A stretch of DNA of 64,000 nucleotides from Streptomyces brevispora (GTDB lineage: Bacteria; Actinomycetota; Actinomycetes; Streptomycetales; Streptomycetaceae). The notes under the pieces were generated by a model, which was given only the letters and a program-made list of their open reading frames with translations, ran no database searches and was not told the DNA's origin. The stretch spans positions 1,240,001-1,304,000 of the forward strand of contig NZ_VIWW01000001.1 of NCBI RefSeq assembly GCF_007829885.1, read 5' to 3'. Of this stretch, positions 25,622 to 34,019 are shown piece after piece; position 1 is the first letter of the stretch, and each line of letters starts with the position of its first letter. The position numbers were made by a program, and so were the translations under genes.

Positions 25622-25660
25622 CCGGACGCCCCCGCCGACACCGTCGGCGGGGGCGTCCGG
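25622..25660. terminator. strong transcription terminator hairpin
   Basis: Two perfect 18-base arms (25622-25639 and 25643-25660) enclose a three-base loop. It lies 50 bases after the M20 hydrolase stop. Like most Streptomyces terminators it lacks a clear T-run. Confidence 0.85.
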
Positions 25661-25767
25661 CGTCCGGCACGGCCGGGCACCCCCCGCGCGCGTCCCCGGC
25701 CGGAAGGTGCGGCACGATGGAGCGCCGTCGAAATGCCCGTCCCGCATCCCGCCCCCAGGAGGAACCC

Positions 25768-26412
25768 GTGGCCGCCGAGCCCAAGCCGGAGATTCTCGCC
25801 GCGTTCCAGGCCGCCAAGGGCTTCATGCCGGTGGTGGAGGGGCTGGCGCTGTACGCGGCCGCCGCCGACGCCGCCGCCCTCGGACTGCCCCTGCTGGAGG
25901 TGGGCACGTACTGCGGGCGCTCCACCATCCTGCTCGCCGACGCCGCCCGCGGCGCGGGGGTGACGGCCCTGACCATCGATCACCACCGGGGCAGCGAGGA
26001 GCAGCAGCCCGGCTGGGAGTACCACGATCCGACCGTGGTGGACGCCGAGATCGGCCGGATGGACACGCTGCCCACGTTCCGCCGGACGCTGCACGCGGCC
26101 GGTCTGGAGGAGCACGTGGTGGCGCTCGTGGGGCGTTCCCCGCAGATCGCGGCCGTCTGGGGCGGGCGGCTCGGGCTGGTCTTCATCGACGGCGGCCACA
26201 CCGACGAGCACGCGAACGGCGACTACGAGGGCTGGGCGCCGCATGTCGCCGAGGGCGGGCTGCTGGCGATCCACGACGTGTTCCCGGACCCGGCGCACGG
26301 CGGCCAGGCCCCGTACCGGATCTACCTGCGGGCGCTGGCCTCCGGGGCGTTCACGGAGATCGCGGTCACCGACTCGCTGCGCGTCCTGCGGCGTACCGGG
26401 CCCGGCATCTAA
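25768..26412 (+). CDS. class I SAM-dependent methyltransferase (Methyltransf_24)
   Basis: A 214-residue cytoplasmic methyltransferase with a Rossmann fold. PLLEVGTYCGRSTILLADAA is the SAM-binding glycine-rich motif I, followed by ALTIDHHRGSEEQQPG after strand 2. VFIDGGHTDEHANGDYEGW marks the motif characteristic of this family. GTG 25768 is chosen because AGGAGGAA precedes it; the frame runs further upstream to 25717. It stands alone after the terminator of the M20 operon. The methyl acceptor is unknown. Confidence 0.88.
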   Translation: MAAEPKPEILAAFQAAKGFMPVVEGLALYAAAADAAALGLPLLEVGTYCGRSTILLADAARGAGVTALTIDHHRGSEEQQPGWEYHDPTVVDAEIGRMDTLPTFRRTLHAAGLEEHVVALVGRSPQIAAVWGGRLGLVFIDGGHTDEHANGDYEGWAPHVAEGGLLAIHDVFPDPAHGGQAPYRIYLRALASGAFTEIAVTDSLRVLRRTGPGI

Positions 26413-26616
26413 CGACCTGGCGCGCGATAGGGAGCGGATCAGCGAGCGGCGTCATGCAGCTTCGAATCCAAGGCGGAGGAGGGAATCGACGCGGAGCGTC
26501 GTTGACCGACGACAACGCCGGAGGCGGAGTCGCAGGGCGTCGGGAGCCCGCTCACTGTCGTGCACCAGGCCGTAAGGCCTCCGGACAGCGGCCGGGCTCC
26601 CGGATAGCATCGCCGG

Positions 26617-27561
26617 GTGCGTGACGACGAGAGCGTTCCCCCTGCCCCCCGCCGCCCGGCCCTGTTCGCCGCCGCGACGCTGACCGCGCTGTGTCTGGGC
26701 GCCACGGGCTGCGGCGGCGGTGACACCGCGCAGGCCCGGCCCGGCCCGGACGGCAGTGCGGCCGCGTCGCCGTCCCCCGCGACAGCCTCCTCGCCGGGCC
26801 CGGCCTCCCCGTCACCGGTGCACAGCGGCCCGGCCCCGTCGAAGCGGCCGGCCTCCCGCTCGGCGTCCGCGCCGGCCACCGTGTCCGGGCCGCTGTCGGG
26901 CAAGACGGTCGTCATCGACCCCGGGCACAATCCGCGCAACCGCCTGCACACCGCCGAGATCGCCCGGCAGGTGGACATCGGCACCACGCACAAGGAGTGC
27001 GACACCACCGGCACCTCCACCAACTCCGGCTACGCGGAAGCCGAGTTCACCCTCGATGTCGCGCACCGGCTGCGCGAACTGCTGCGGGCGCAGGGCGCGA
27101 AGGTGGTTCTGACGTACGACAACGACCGGCTGTTCGGCCCGTGCGTCGACGAACGGGCCAGGATCGGCAACAAGGCGGGGGCCGACGCGGTCGTCTCGGT
27201 CCATGCGGACGGGTCTGCGGTCGGCAACCGCGGCTTCCACGTGATCCTGCCCGCGGCGGTGCGCGGCGGGAACGCGGACACCTCGAAGATCGTGGGTCCG
27301 TCGCGCGATCTCGGGACGCGTATCGCCGGACTCTTCGTCCGCGCCACCGGAAGTGCGCCTTCCAATTACATCGGCGGCAATACCGGACTGGACACCCGCA
27401 AGGATCTGGGCGGACTTAATTTGTCTACCGTGCCCAAAGTCTTCATCGAATGCGGCAATATGCGTGATCCGAAGGACGCCGCCCTGCTCACCAGTGCGGG
27501 TTGGCGTCAGAAGGCGGCGCAGGGCATCGCCGATGGCATCAGGAGCTATCTCAACGGGTAG
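26617..27561 (+). CDS. lipoprotein N-acetylmuramoyl-L-alanine amidase (Amidase_3)
   Basis: A 314-residue zinc amidase that cleaves the lactyl-peptide bond of peptidoglycan outside the membrane. The N-terminus has a hydrophobic signal ending in the lipobox LGATGC, with Cys32 as the lipid attachment site. A low-complexity Ser/Pro/Ala linker runs to about residue 92. The catalytic domain follows: VVIDPGHNP (zinc His), NSGYAEAEFTLDVAHRL (zinc Glu), AVVSVHADGS (zinc His) and KVFIECGNMRD (catalytic Glu). It has a 204-base upstream gap holding no gene. It probably remodels or turns over the cell wall during growth. Confidence 0.92.
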   Translation: MRDDESVPPAPRRPALFAAATLTALCLGATGCGGGDTAQARPGPDGSAAASPSPATASSPGPASPSPVHSGPAPSKRPASRSASAPATVSGPLSGKTVVIDPGHNPRNRLHTAEIARQVDIGTTHKECDTTGTSTNSGYAEAEFTLDVAHRLRELLRAQGAKVVLTYDNDRLFGPCVDERARIGNKAGADAVVSVHADGSAVGNRGFHVILPAAVRGGNADTSKIVGPSRDLGTRIAGLFVRATGSAPSNYIGGNTGLDTRKDLGGLNLSTVPKVFIECGNMRDPKDAALLTSAGWRQKAAQGIADGIRSYLNG

Positions 27562-27748
27562 TAAGAGGTGGTTCTGCGATGAACTCGGAAGGATGCTCGC
27601 CCAACGTCAGGGCGGCGGACGCAACCCGCGCCGGCAGACGATAGATTCATCCGTACGACGGGGAGCCCGCCCCGAGCTTCGCGCCGCGCCCGCCGTACCG
27701 GTGGCAGCGACGACCGCCCCGACGAGACGACCGACTAAGGACCTTCAC

Positions 27749-28573
27749 GTGAATATCCGCTCCCTCACTCGAGGCGATGGCGTGGTGATCGGAGCAGCGG
27801 TCGTGCTGTTCATCGCCTCTTTCCTCGACTACTACTCCTACGGGAACTCCAGCATTGACGCGCCGAACTCCTGGGAGTTCCTGGGCGCCGCGATGGGCGT
27901 CTACATGGTCGGGGTGGCCGGCGCCGCACTGATCGTGCTCTCCCGCTCGCAGCCCCAGCCGCGCAAGGTCGCCGGTCTGGATCTCGCCCAGTTCGGCGTG
28001 GCCGCCACACTCTTCACCGCGTGGTACCTGTTCTGGACGATCATCGACCTCGGCCAGATCGACGCCGGTGCCGGTCTGATCCTCGGCCTGATCGCCGCCC
28101 TGGCGCTGGCCGCCGGTGCGGTCGCCTCCCCGCTGGTTCCCGCGCTCAAGGCCCCGCTCGTGGGCGCCCCGAAGCCGCAGGCCGTGCAGCCGCCCTACGG
28201 TGGCCAGCCGCAGCCCGGTCAGGGTTACGGCTACCCGGGCGCCGCGCAGCCGTCGTTCGGCGGTCAGCAGCCGGGTCAGCCGCAGCAGTACGGTGCCCAG
28301 CCCGGTCAGCCCGATCCGCAGCAGCCTCACGCGGCGGCGCAGCAGAGCCCGGCGGGCGGCGGTGCGCCGGCCGGTGACTTCACCCCGTTCTGGTTCGCGG
28401 TTCCGGTGGCCCGTCCGCTGTACGGCGAGGACGGTTCGCCGTCCCCGATCGCCGAACTGGCGCCGGGCACCTGGTACCTCGCGGTCGAGCAGCGCGGTCC
28501 GGGGCTCATCGCCCAGACCCAGGACGGCCGCCGGGGCGTGCTCCAGGACACCACGGGCATCCAGCGCGGCTGA
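27749..28573 (+). CDS. DUF5336-type membrane protein with Pro/Gln-rich region
   Basis: A 274-residue membrane protein. Four hydrophobic segments occupy residues 8-28, 46-68, 78-100 and 105-130. A flexible region rich in Pro, Gln, Gly and Tyr follows (about 145-215). A compact C-terminal module (PFWFAVPVARPLYGED to the end) resembles the small domain found in several Streptomyces envelope proteins. GTG 27749 follows AAGG by nine bases. A strong terminator follows at 28593. The function of DUF5336 proteins is not known; membrane scaffolding is a guess. The preceding gap, 27562-27748, holds only promoter-like sequence. Confidence 0.82.
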   Translation: MNIRSLTRGDGVVIGAAVVLFIASFLDYYSYGNSSIDAPNSWEFLGAAMGVYMVGVAGAALIVLSRSQPQPRKVAGLDLAQFGVAATLFTAWYLFWTIIDLGQIDAGAGLILGLIAALALAAGAVASPLVPALKAPLVGAPKPQAVQPPYGGQPQPGQGYGYPGAAQPSFGGQQPGQPQQYGAQPGQPDPQQPHAAAQQSPAGGGAPAGDFTPFWFAVPVARPLYGEDGSPSPIAELAPGTWYLAVEQRGPGLIAQTQDGRRGVLQDTTGIQRG

Positions 28574-28592
28574 CACGCGGCGCACGGACCAC

Positions 28593-28635
28593 CGACAGCG
28601 GCCCCCCGCCCCTTCCGGGCGGGGGGCCGCTGTCG
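28593..28635. terminator. strong terminator hairpin
   Basis: Perfect 19-base arms at 28593-28611 and 28617-28635 with a five-base loop. It terminates the DUF5336 gene and insulates the LLM oxidoreductase, whose operator begins 15 bases later. Confidence 0.88.
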
Positions 28636-28650
28636 TACCCTCCGGCTATA

Positions 28651-28667
28651 TCTGATACATCGTCAGA
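28651..28667. promoter_or_regulatory. 17-bp palindrome TCTGA-N7-TCAGA, copy 2
   Basis: TCTGATACATCGTCAGA lies 19 bases upstream of the LLM oxidoreductase start, just before its ribosome site. A repressor bound here would block transcription or initiation. It has the same outer arms as copies at 18171, 49520 and 61251. Confidence 0.65.
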
Positions 28668-28686
28668 AATGCTGGGAGGCAGCGGA

Positions 28687-29694
28687 ATGCGGCTCGGACT
28701 CGCTCTCGGATACTGGGGCCGCGGCCCGAACCCGGCCCATCTGGACCTCGCCCGGGAGGCCGAGGACCTGGGCTATGAGTCGGTGTGGACGGCGGAGGCC
28801 TGGGGATCGGACGCCTTCACCCCGCTGACCTGGATCGCCGCCCACACCTCCCGCATCCGGCTGGGCACTGCCATCGCGCAGATGGCGGCACGCACCCCGA
28901 CCGCGACCGCCATGCACGCCCTGACCCTCGACCACCTCTCCGGCGGCCGGATGATGCTCGGCCTCGGGCTCTCCGGCCCGCAGGTCGTCGAGGGCTGGTA
29001 CGGGCGGCCGTTCCCCAGCAGCCCGCTGACCGCGACCCGCGAGTACATCGACGTGGTGCGCCAAGTGCTCGGCCGCGAGGCCCCTGTTGAGCTGGACGGC
29101 CGGTTCCACTCCCATCCGTACAACGGCCCCGGCGCCACCGGACTCGGCAAACCGCTGAAGCCGATCACCCATCCACTGCGGTCCGGGCTCCCGTTACTGC
29201 TCGGCGCGGAGGGGCCGAAGAACATCGCGCAGACCACCAGGATCGCGGACGGCTGGCTGCCGCTGTACTGGTCGCCGCTGCGCACGGATGTGTACAAGGC
29301 GTCGCTGGCGGGCCTCCGTGAGGGGTTCATGATCGCGCCGATGGTCCGTGCGCAGGTCTGTGACGATGTCGCGGAGGGCCTGCTGCCGGTGAAGGCGATG
29401 CTCGGCTTCTACGTCGGCGGCATGGGCGCCGCCGCCCGTAACTTCCACGCGGATCTGATGGCGCGGATGGGGTTCGGTGAGGAGGCCCGGCGGATTCAGC
29501 AGCTCTTCCTGGAGGGCCGCAAGGAGGAGGCCGTCCTCGCCGTCCCGGACGCCTTCGCCGATGAGATCTCGTTGGTCGGTCCCCGCGAACGGATCGCGGA
29601 ACGGCTGGAGTTGTGGCGCACGGGGCCGGTCACCGACCTACTGGTGACGGCGCCGGACCCGCACACCCTGCGGGTGCTGGCGGAGCTCAACTAG
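28687..29694 (+). CDS. LLM-class F420-dependent oxidoreductase
   Basis: A 335-residue TIM-barrel oxidoreductase of the luciferase-like monooxygenase group, probably F420-dependent. It begins MRLGLALGYWGRGPNPAHL, followed by GYESVWTAEAWGSDAFTPL, the conserved RIRLGTAIAQMAARTPTATA and GRMMLGLGLSGPQVVEGWYG. The C-terminal part has GPRERIAERLELWR. ATG 28687 is chosen because GGGAGG lies eight bases upstream; a second ATG at 28669 is inside the operator's edge. It is a single gene between a terminator and a 215-base gap. The shared 17-bp palindrome groups it with sterol-type catabolic genes. The substrate is unknown. Confidence 0.88.
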   Translation: MRLGLALGYWGRGPNPAHLDLAREAEDLGYESVWTAEAWGSDAFTPLTWIAAHTSRIRLGTAIAQMAARTPTATAMHALTLDHLSGGRMMLGLGLSGPQVVEGWYGRPFPSSPLTATREYIDVVRQVLGREAPVELDGRFHSHPYNGPGATGLGKPLKPITHPLRSGLPLLLGAEGPKNIAQTTRIADGWLPLYWSPLRTDVYKASLAGLREGFMIAPMVRAQVCDDVAEGLLPVKAMLGFYVGGMGAAARNFHADLMARMGFGEEARRIQQLFLEGRKEEAVLAVPDAFADEISLVGPRERIAERLELWRTGPVTDLLVTAPDPHTLRVLAELN

Positions 29695-29909
29695 ACGGCT
29701 CGGGAGCGCGCCGCGGGGCGGCGAAAGCTGCGACGGCGTCCACGGCCACCTCGGAATGGTTGACGTCGAGCGAGTAGACGTTAGTTGGCGCCGATGCACA
29801 CCCACCCCTGGCCGGCGGCCGGGGCCGCGGAGGCCACCAGGACGTAGAGGGAGGTTGCGCGCGTGGCTCCGGCATCCATGTCCGGGTTGGGTGCTGACCG
29901 GCGCTGCTC

Positions 29910-30944
29910 TCAGGCCCGGTCCGGGACCGTGCCCTCGCGCGTCCAGGCCAGCAGCTCGTCCGCCGTCCACGTGGTGACGACGCGCTCCGGCGGGACTCCG
30001 CACTCCTCGGCTCGGGCGCAGCCGTAGATCTGCCAGTCCAGCTGTCCGGGTGCGTGCGCGTCGGTGTCGACGGCGAAGAGCGTGCCCGCCTCGACGGCGC
30101 GGCGCAGCAGCCGCCGGGGCGGGTCCAGCCGCTCGGGCCGGCTGTTGATCTCCACCGCCGTGCCCGACTCCGCGCAGGCGGCGAAGACCTCGTCGGCGTC
30201 GAACCGCGACTCCGGGCGGCCCCGGCCGGTGATCAGCCGACCCGTGCAGTGCCCGAGGACGTTGGCCTGCGGATGGCGGACGGCCGCGAGGAGCCGCCGG
30301 GTCATCGGGCCGGGGTCCATCCGCAGTTTGAAGTGGACGGAGACGACCACCAGGTCGAGCTGTTCAAGGAGTTCGTCCTCCTGGTCGAGGGAGCCGTCGA
30401 GGTTGATGTCGCACTCGATGCCGGTGAGCAGCCTGAACGGTGCCCAGCGCTCGTTGAGTTCGGCGATCTCGGCCAGCTGTCGGCGCAGCCGTTCGGGCGA
30501 GAGCCCGTTGGCCACGGTCAGCCGGGGCGAGTGGTCGGTGAGCACCGCCCAGTCGTGGCCGAGCTCGGCCGCCGTACGGCCCATCTCCTCGATCGGGCTG
30601 CCGCCGTCCGACCAGTCGGAGTGCAGATGGCAGTCGCCGCGCAGCAGCGCGAGCAGCCGCTCACCGCCCTCGGCGAGCCGTCCGCTCTCCTCGGTCTCGG
30701 TCTCCAGCCGCTCCAGATAGGCGGGGACCTCTCCGGCCACCGCCTCGCGGATGACCTGTGCGGTCCTGGGGCCGATGCCCTTGACCCGCTCCAGTGAGCC
30801 GTTCGTCACCCGTTGGACGGCTTCGCCGCCGGGCATCGCGGCGACGGTGCGGGCGGCCGTGCGGAAGGCCTGGACACGGTAGGTGTCGGCCCCGCCGCGC
30901 TCCAGCAGGAAGGCGATCCGCTCCAGGGCCCGGACCGGGTCCAT
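29910..30944 (-). CDS. PHP-domain protein with PolX-like helix-hairpin-helix N-terminus
   Basis: A 344-residue protein. The N-terminal 90 residues resemble the PolX 8-kDa/helix-hairpin-helix region (RIAFLLERGGADTYRVQAFR and LERVKGIGPRTAQVI). The PHP phosphoesterase domain has its metal ligands in order: GDCHLHSDWSDG, VLTDHS, LLTGIECDI, VVSVHFKL, VLGHCTG and AVDTDAHAPG. The polymerase domain itself is absent. ATG 30944 follows GGAGG. Such proteins may repair DNA ends or act as a phosphatase; the biological role is not settled. It lies 85 bases after the maleylpyruvate isomerase-type gene on the same strand. Confidence 0.9.
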   Translation of the reverse strand: MDPVRALERIAFLLERGGADTYRVQAFRTAARTVAAMPGGEAVQRVTNGSLERVKGIGPRTAQVIREAVAGEVPAYLERLETETEESGRLAEGGERLLALLRGDCHLHSDWSDGGSPIEEMGRTAAELGHDWAVLTDHSPRLTVANGLSPERLRRQLAEIAELNERWAPFRLLTGIECDINLDGSLDQEDELLEQLDLVVVSVHFKLRMDPGPMTRRLLAAVRHPQANVLGHCTGRLITGRGRPESRFDADEVFAACAESGTAVEINSRPERLDPPRRLLRRAVEAGTLFAVDTDAHAPGQLDWQIYGCARAEECGVPPERVVTTWTADELLAWTREGTVPDRA

Positions 30945-31029
30945 CGGCACCTCCTCGCCGGACGGGACGGGCTGCCGTTCCAGCTTGGCGCAGCGGCGCC
31001 CGGCCCGCACACCGGCCGGGCCCGGTCCG

Positions 31030-31806
31030 TCAGCCGAAGGACGACCGCGCCAGCCAGAAGTCCAGCAGCTCCGCGTCGCCCAGGACCTCGACCCGGTCGC
31101 TGTCCGGGGCGAGGCGGCGGTTGAAGACCAGCATCACGTCGGTGAGCGGCCCCCGCAGTGCCACGGTCGCCTTCTCGTGCGCACGGCGCCAGGTGAAGCC
31201 GTCCTCGCCGAACTCGATGAGCCATTCGGCGCCGGGGGTGTCGGTGGCGTGCAGGTGGATGGAGCGCCCGGCGCCGCGCAGCTCCACGGCCTCCGAGTCG
31301 CCCTCGGCCTGGGCGCCGGCGACGAACTGCAGCCATTCGTCGATGGTGTCCGCGGCCAGGTCGGCTGCCATGGTGTAGGGCACCTTCGCGGTGAGGGCCG
31401 CGTCCGCCTGGTGGACGACCGTCTCGATCGCCATGCGCCGTGCCCAGAATCCCGCGCTCTGGTCCCGGTACCAGGACCAGGCCTTCAGCTCGGGACCCGC
31501 CTCACGCAGCACCTCGGCGGTCCCGGCGGCCCCTTCCGCCAGCCAGGCGTCCAGCACGGCGGGGTCGTCGCCGTCGGGGGTGAAGTGCGGCACCCGATCG
31601 TCCGGGAGCGCCTCGGTGGCCTGGGTGCGCACGATCTCCCCGGCCCAGCGGTGGACGCCGCCGACATGGACGGCGAGGTCGCGCAGTGTCCACTCGGGGC
31701 ACGTCGGTACGGTCGCGTCGAGGTCAGCACCGCTCACCGCGGCCCTCAACGCCTCTGTCCTCAGGACGATTTCGTCGCAGTAGCGCTCATGGGAGAGATG
31801 GCTCAT
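31030..31806 (-). CDS. maleylpyruvate isomerase-family mycothiol-dependent protein
   Basis: A 258-residue cytoplasmic protein of the DinB-like mycothiol-dependent group. The N-terminal four-helix bundle (about 1-160) includes VPTCPEWTLRDLAVHVGGVHRW, with the metal His, and the second His pair in RRMAIETVVHQADA. The C-terminal MDMPI domain (about 165-258) includes IHLHATDTPGAEWLI and VALRGPLTDVMLVF. Mycothiol use fits an actinomycete. The reaction here cannot be told from the sequence; relatives isomerise, conjugate or are uncharacterised. A small lipoprotein gene lies 39 bases upstream on the same strand. Confidence 0.88.
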   Translation of the reverse strand: MSHLSHERYCDEIVLRTEALRAAVSGADLDATVPTCPEWTLRDLAVHVGGVHRWAGEIVRTQATEALPDDRVPHFTPDGDDPAVLDAWLAEGAAGTAEVLREAGPELKAWSWYRDQSAGFWARRMAIETVVHQADAALTAKVPYTMAADLAADTIDEWLQFVAGAQAEGDSEAVELRGAGRSIHLHATDTPGAEWLIEFGEDGFTWRRAHEKATVALRGPLTDVMLVFNRRLAPDSDRVEVLGDAELLDFWLARSSFG

Positions 31807-31845
31807 GCCCGCAGCCTAGTTCGGGCCCGCGCCGCGCCCCACGGG

Positions 31846-32412
31846 TTATCCGCCGAGCTGCGCGGTGGACGGCACCTTGTCCTTCACCTCGGCGCCCGCG
31901 CTCTTCCCGGCGTCCTTGACGTTGTTGATGACGTTCTCGAAGGCGCCGATGTCGCCCTCTCCCGCGTCACCCTTGCGGAGCTTGGTGGCGAGGCCCTCGA
32001 GTGATGCGATGCCCGCGGTCAGTGGTGCGACGGCCTTCGAGAGCAGCGGGTCGCCCTTGGCGTTGTCGGAGGCGGCCTTGAGCCTGTTGTAGGCGAAGCC
32101 GCCCGCGAGTCCGGCCTTGACGAGCGCGAACGTCCGCCCGTCGGCGCCCTTCTTGAACCTGCCGGCCCGGTACGGCTTGACGATCCACTGGTAGGTGGCG
32201 CCCGCGGCCAGCCCCGCGTTGGTGACGAAACGCGTCTTGGCGAACTTCTGCGCCTCGGCCGAAGACGTGCCGGTGGGCGACGTCCCGGTGGGCGACGCGG
32301 AACTGCTCGCCCCGCTGTCGCCGCCGCTGCCGCACGCGGTGGCGCTCACCAGCACGGTGCAGGACAGCAGCAGTGCCACGAGCAGACGGCGGAGCGGTAC
32401 GGAAGTGGGCAC
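31846..32412 (-). CDS. small secreted lipoprotein, unknown function
   Basis: A 188-residue lipoprotein. The signal peptide (LLVALLLSCTVLVSATAC) ends in a lipobox with Cys27, followed by a Ser/Gly/Thr linker with a short TSPTGTS duplication. The mature part is mainly helical (KFAKTRFVTNAGLAAGATYQW and ALVKAGLAGGFAYNRLKAA). No named domain is recognised, but proteins of this shape are common in Streptomyces. It is encoded upstream of, and probably with, the mycothiol-dependent protein. It is divergent from the small membrane protein at 32552. Confidence 0.78.
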   Translation of the reverse strand: MPTSVPLRRLLVALLLSCTVLVSATACGSGGDSGASSSASPTGTSPTGTSSAEAQKFAKTRFVTNAGLAAGATYQWIVKPYRAGRFKKGADGRTFALVKAGLAGGFAYNRLKAASDNAKGDPLLSKAVAPLTAGIASLEGLATKLRKGDAGEGDIGAFENVINNVKDAGKSAGAEVKDKVPSTAQLGG

Positions 32413-32551
32413 AGCGGGCCTCCCTGACCGGGCACATCGCGACGGGTGCCGGGGCCCGGCACCCCCCGCAAGGCTTGCCCCCGCCCGGACGGCCCGCCAC
32501 CCGGGTACGCCGTCCGGGTTTCACCCGGCGGAATGCGGCAACCCGGATGGC

Positions 32552-32842
32552 ATGTCCTCCAGAACAGGCAACGGAAGCAACACCGCAGCACGTGTCATAG
32601 CCGTAGTGGCCGACGTCATGGCCTTCATCATCGGCCTGTGGATTCTGATGTACCTGCTCGACGCCAACCGGGACAACGACCTGGTCGAGTTCGTGCGGCA
32701 CACCGCCCGCTGGCTCGCCGGCTGGTCGTACGACCTGTTCACGTTCGACGAGGCGTGGGCCAGGGTCGTCGCCGGTTACGGCCTCGCGGCCGTCGTGTAC
32801 CTGTTCATCGGGCACGCGGTCGCCGGACGCATCCGCCACTGA
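32552..32842 (+). CDS. small two-helix membrane protein
   Basis: A 96-residue protein with two hydrophobic helices (about residues 14-36 and 72-92) separated by an amphipathic stretch (FVRHTARWLAGWSYDLFTFDEAWARVVAGYG). This pattern occurs in many Streptomyces small integral membrane proteins of unknown role. ATG 32552 is the best start; the frame extends upstream without a credible ribosome site. It converges with the toroid-protein gene, leaving 103 bases of C-rich repeated sequence and no other gene. Confidence 0.7.
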   Translation: MSSRTGNGSNTAARVIAVVADVMAFIIGLWILMYLLDANRDNDLVEFVRHTARWLAGWSYDLFTFDEAWARVVAGYGLAAVVYLFIGHAVAGRIRH

Positions 32843-32945
32843 CGCCGACAAAACCGCCGGGCGCGCTGAGCCGGCCGGGACCGCCGGGCGCGCAGAAACA
32901 GCCGGGACCGCCCGGCACCGCCCGGCACCGCCCGATCGCAGCCGC

Positions 32946-34019
32946 TCAGCCGCAGCAGTCCGGCTCCAGTCCCTTCGGCAGCCGTTCCCCGCTGAAGACC
33001 GCGGTGGTCGCCTCGTCCCCGCCGAGCGCGGCCACCGCCAGCAGCAGCGAACCGGCGGTCCAGGCGGTGCGCTCCTCGGGCCAGAACGCCCGGTTGCCCT
33101 CGAAGACGTACCCCGTCCAGTACAGCCCGTCCTCGGCCCGCAGGTGCTGGATGGACTGCAGGACCTCCAGGGCCCGGTCGGACTCGCCCATCACCCAGAG
33201 CGCCAGGGCGAGTTCGCAGCTCTCGCCGCCCGTCACCCAGGGGTTGGGCAGCACACAGCGCACCCCGAGGTCCGGGACGACGAAACGGTCCCAGCCCTCC
33301 TCGATCCGCTTCGTGGCAGCCGGTCCGTCGAGCGCGCCGCCGAGGACCGGGTAGTACCAGTCCATCGAGTAGTGGCTCTTGTCCAGGAAGCGTTCGGGGT
33401 GGCTGCGGATCGCGTGGGCGAGTGCGCCGGTGGCCAACTCCCAGTCGGGCTGCGGTTCCTCGCGGCGTTCCGCGATGGCGAGCGCGCAGCGCAGTGCCTG
33501 GTGGATGGAGGAGGAGCCGGTCAGCAGCGCGTCCGTGACCGGGGTGCCGTCGGCCTCCTGCTTCCAGCCGATCTGGCCGCCGGGCTGCTGGAACCTCAGG
33601 ACGAACTCGACGGCGGCGAAGACGGTCGGCCACATCCGGTCGACGAACGCGTCGTCGCCGGTGGCGAGGTAGTGGTGCCAGACGCCGACGGCCACGTACG
33701 CGCAGAAGTTGGTCTCGAGCCCGCGGTCGGTCGGCTGCTGCGGGTCGCCGTCGTGGTAGGCGGCGTACCAGGAGCCGTCGCCGTTCTGGTTGCGGGCCAG
33801 CCACTCGTACGCGCGTTCCGCGGCGTCGTGCTCGCCGGCGGCGTCCAGCGCCATGGCGGCCTCGGTGTGGTCCCACGGGTCGAGGTGGTGCCCGCGGAAC
33901 CAGGGCAGCGCGCCGTTGTCGCACTGCACGGCGAGCAGCGCGGCGACGGTCTCGGTCGCCTGCCCGGCGGTGAGCACTCCGGGCAGCACAAGGTGTTCGG
34001 TCCGCTCGGGAAGGGTCAC
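32946..34019 (-). CDS. alpha/alpha-toroid (prenyltransferase/squalene-cyclase-like repeat) protein
   Basis: A 357-residue soluble protein made of repeated helical pairs. Repeat-like segments include WDHTEAAMALDAAGEHDAAE, AYEWLARNQNGDGSWYAAY and VLQSIQHLRAEDGLYWTGYVF. The (Q)NxDGSW element is the hallmark of QW/toroid repeats. It lacks the DxDD acid of cyclases and the zinc ligands of prenyltransferases, so the common name prenyltransferase is doubtful. Its GTG overlaps the methyltransferase stop by four bases (GTGA). With the methyltransferase and GT4 it forms a three-gene operon, perhaps for making or trimming a lipid-linked or surface glycan. Confidence 0.82.
   Translation of the reverse strand: MTLPERTEHLVLPGVLTAGQATETVAALLAVQCDNGALPWFRGHHLDPWDHTEAAMALDAAGEHDAAERAYEWLARNQNGDGSWYAAYHDGDPQQPTDRGLETNFCAYVAVGVWHHYLATGDDAFVDRMWPTVFAAVEFVLRFQQPGGQIGWKQEADGTPVTDALLTGSSSIHQALRCALAIAERREEPQPDWELATGALAHAIRSHPERFLDKSHYSMDWYYPVLGGALDGPAATKRIEEGWDRFVVPDLGVRCVLPNPWVTGGESCELALALWVMGESDRALEVLQSIQHLRAEDGLYWTGYVFEGNRAFWPEERTAWTAGSLLLAVAALGGDEATTAVFSGERLPKGLEPDCCG

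Noticed and set aside
24082..26298. A 738-codon open frame on the minus strand
   Set aside because: It is the antisense shadow of the M20 hydrolase and methyltransferase genes, which carry clear catalytic motifs on the plus strand. Its own product is Arg/Gly/His-rich with no domain.
32843..32945. C-rich repeated sequence between convergent genes as a regulatory element
   Set aside because: The CCGGGA/CCGCCC repeats look like simple slippage; no strong hairpin or reading frame was found.
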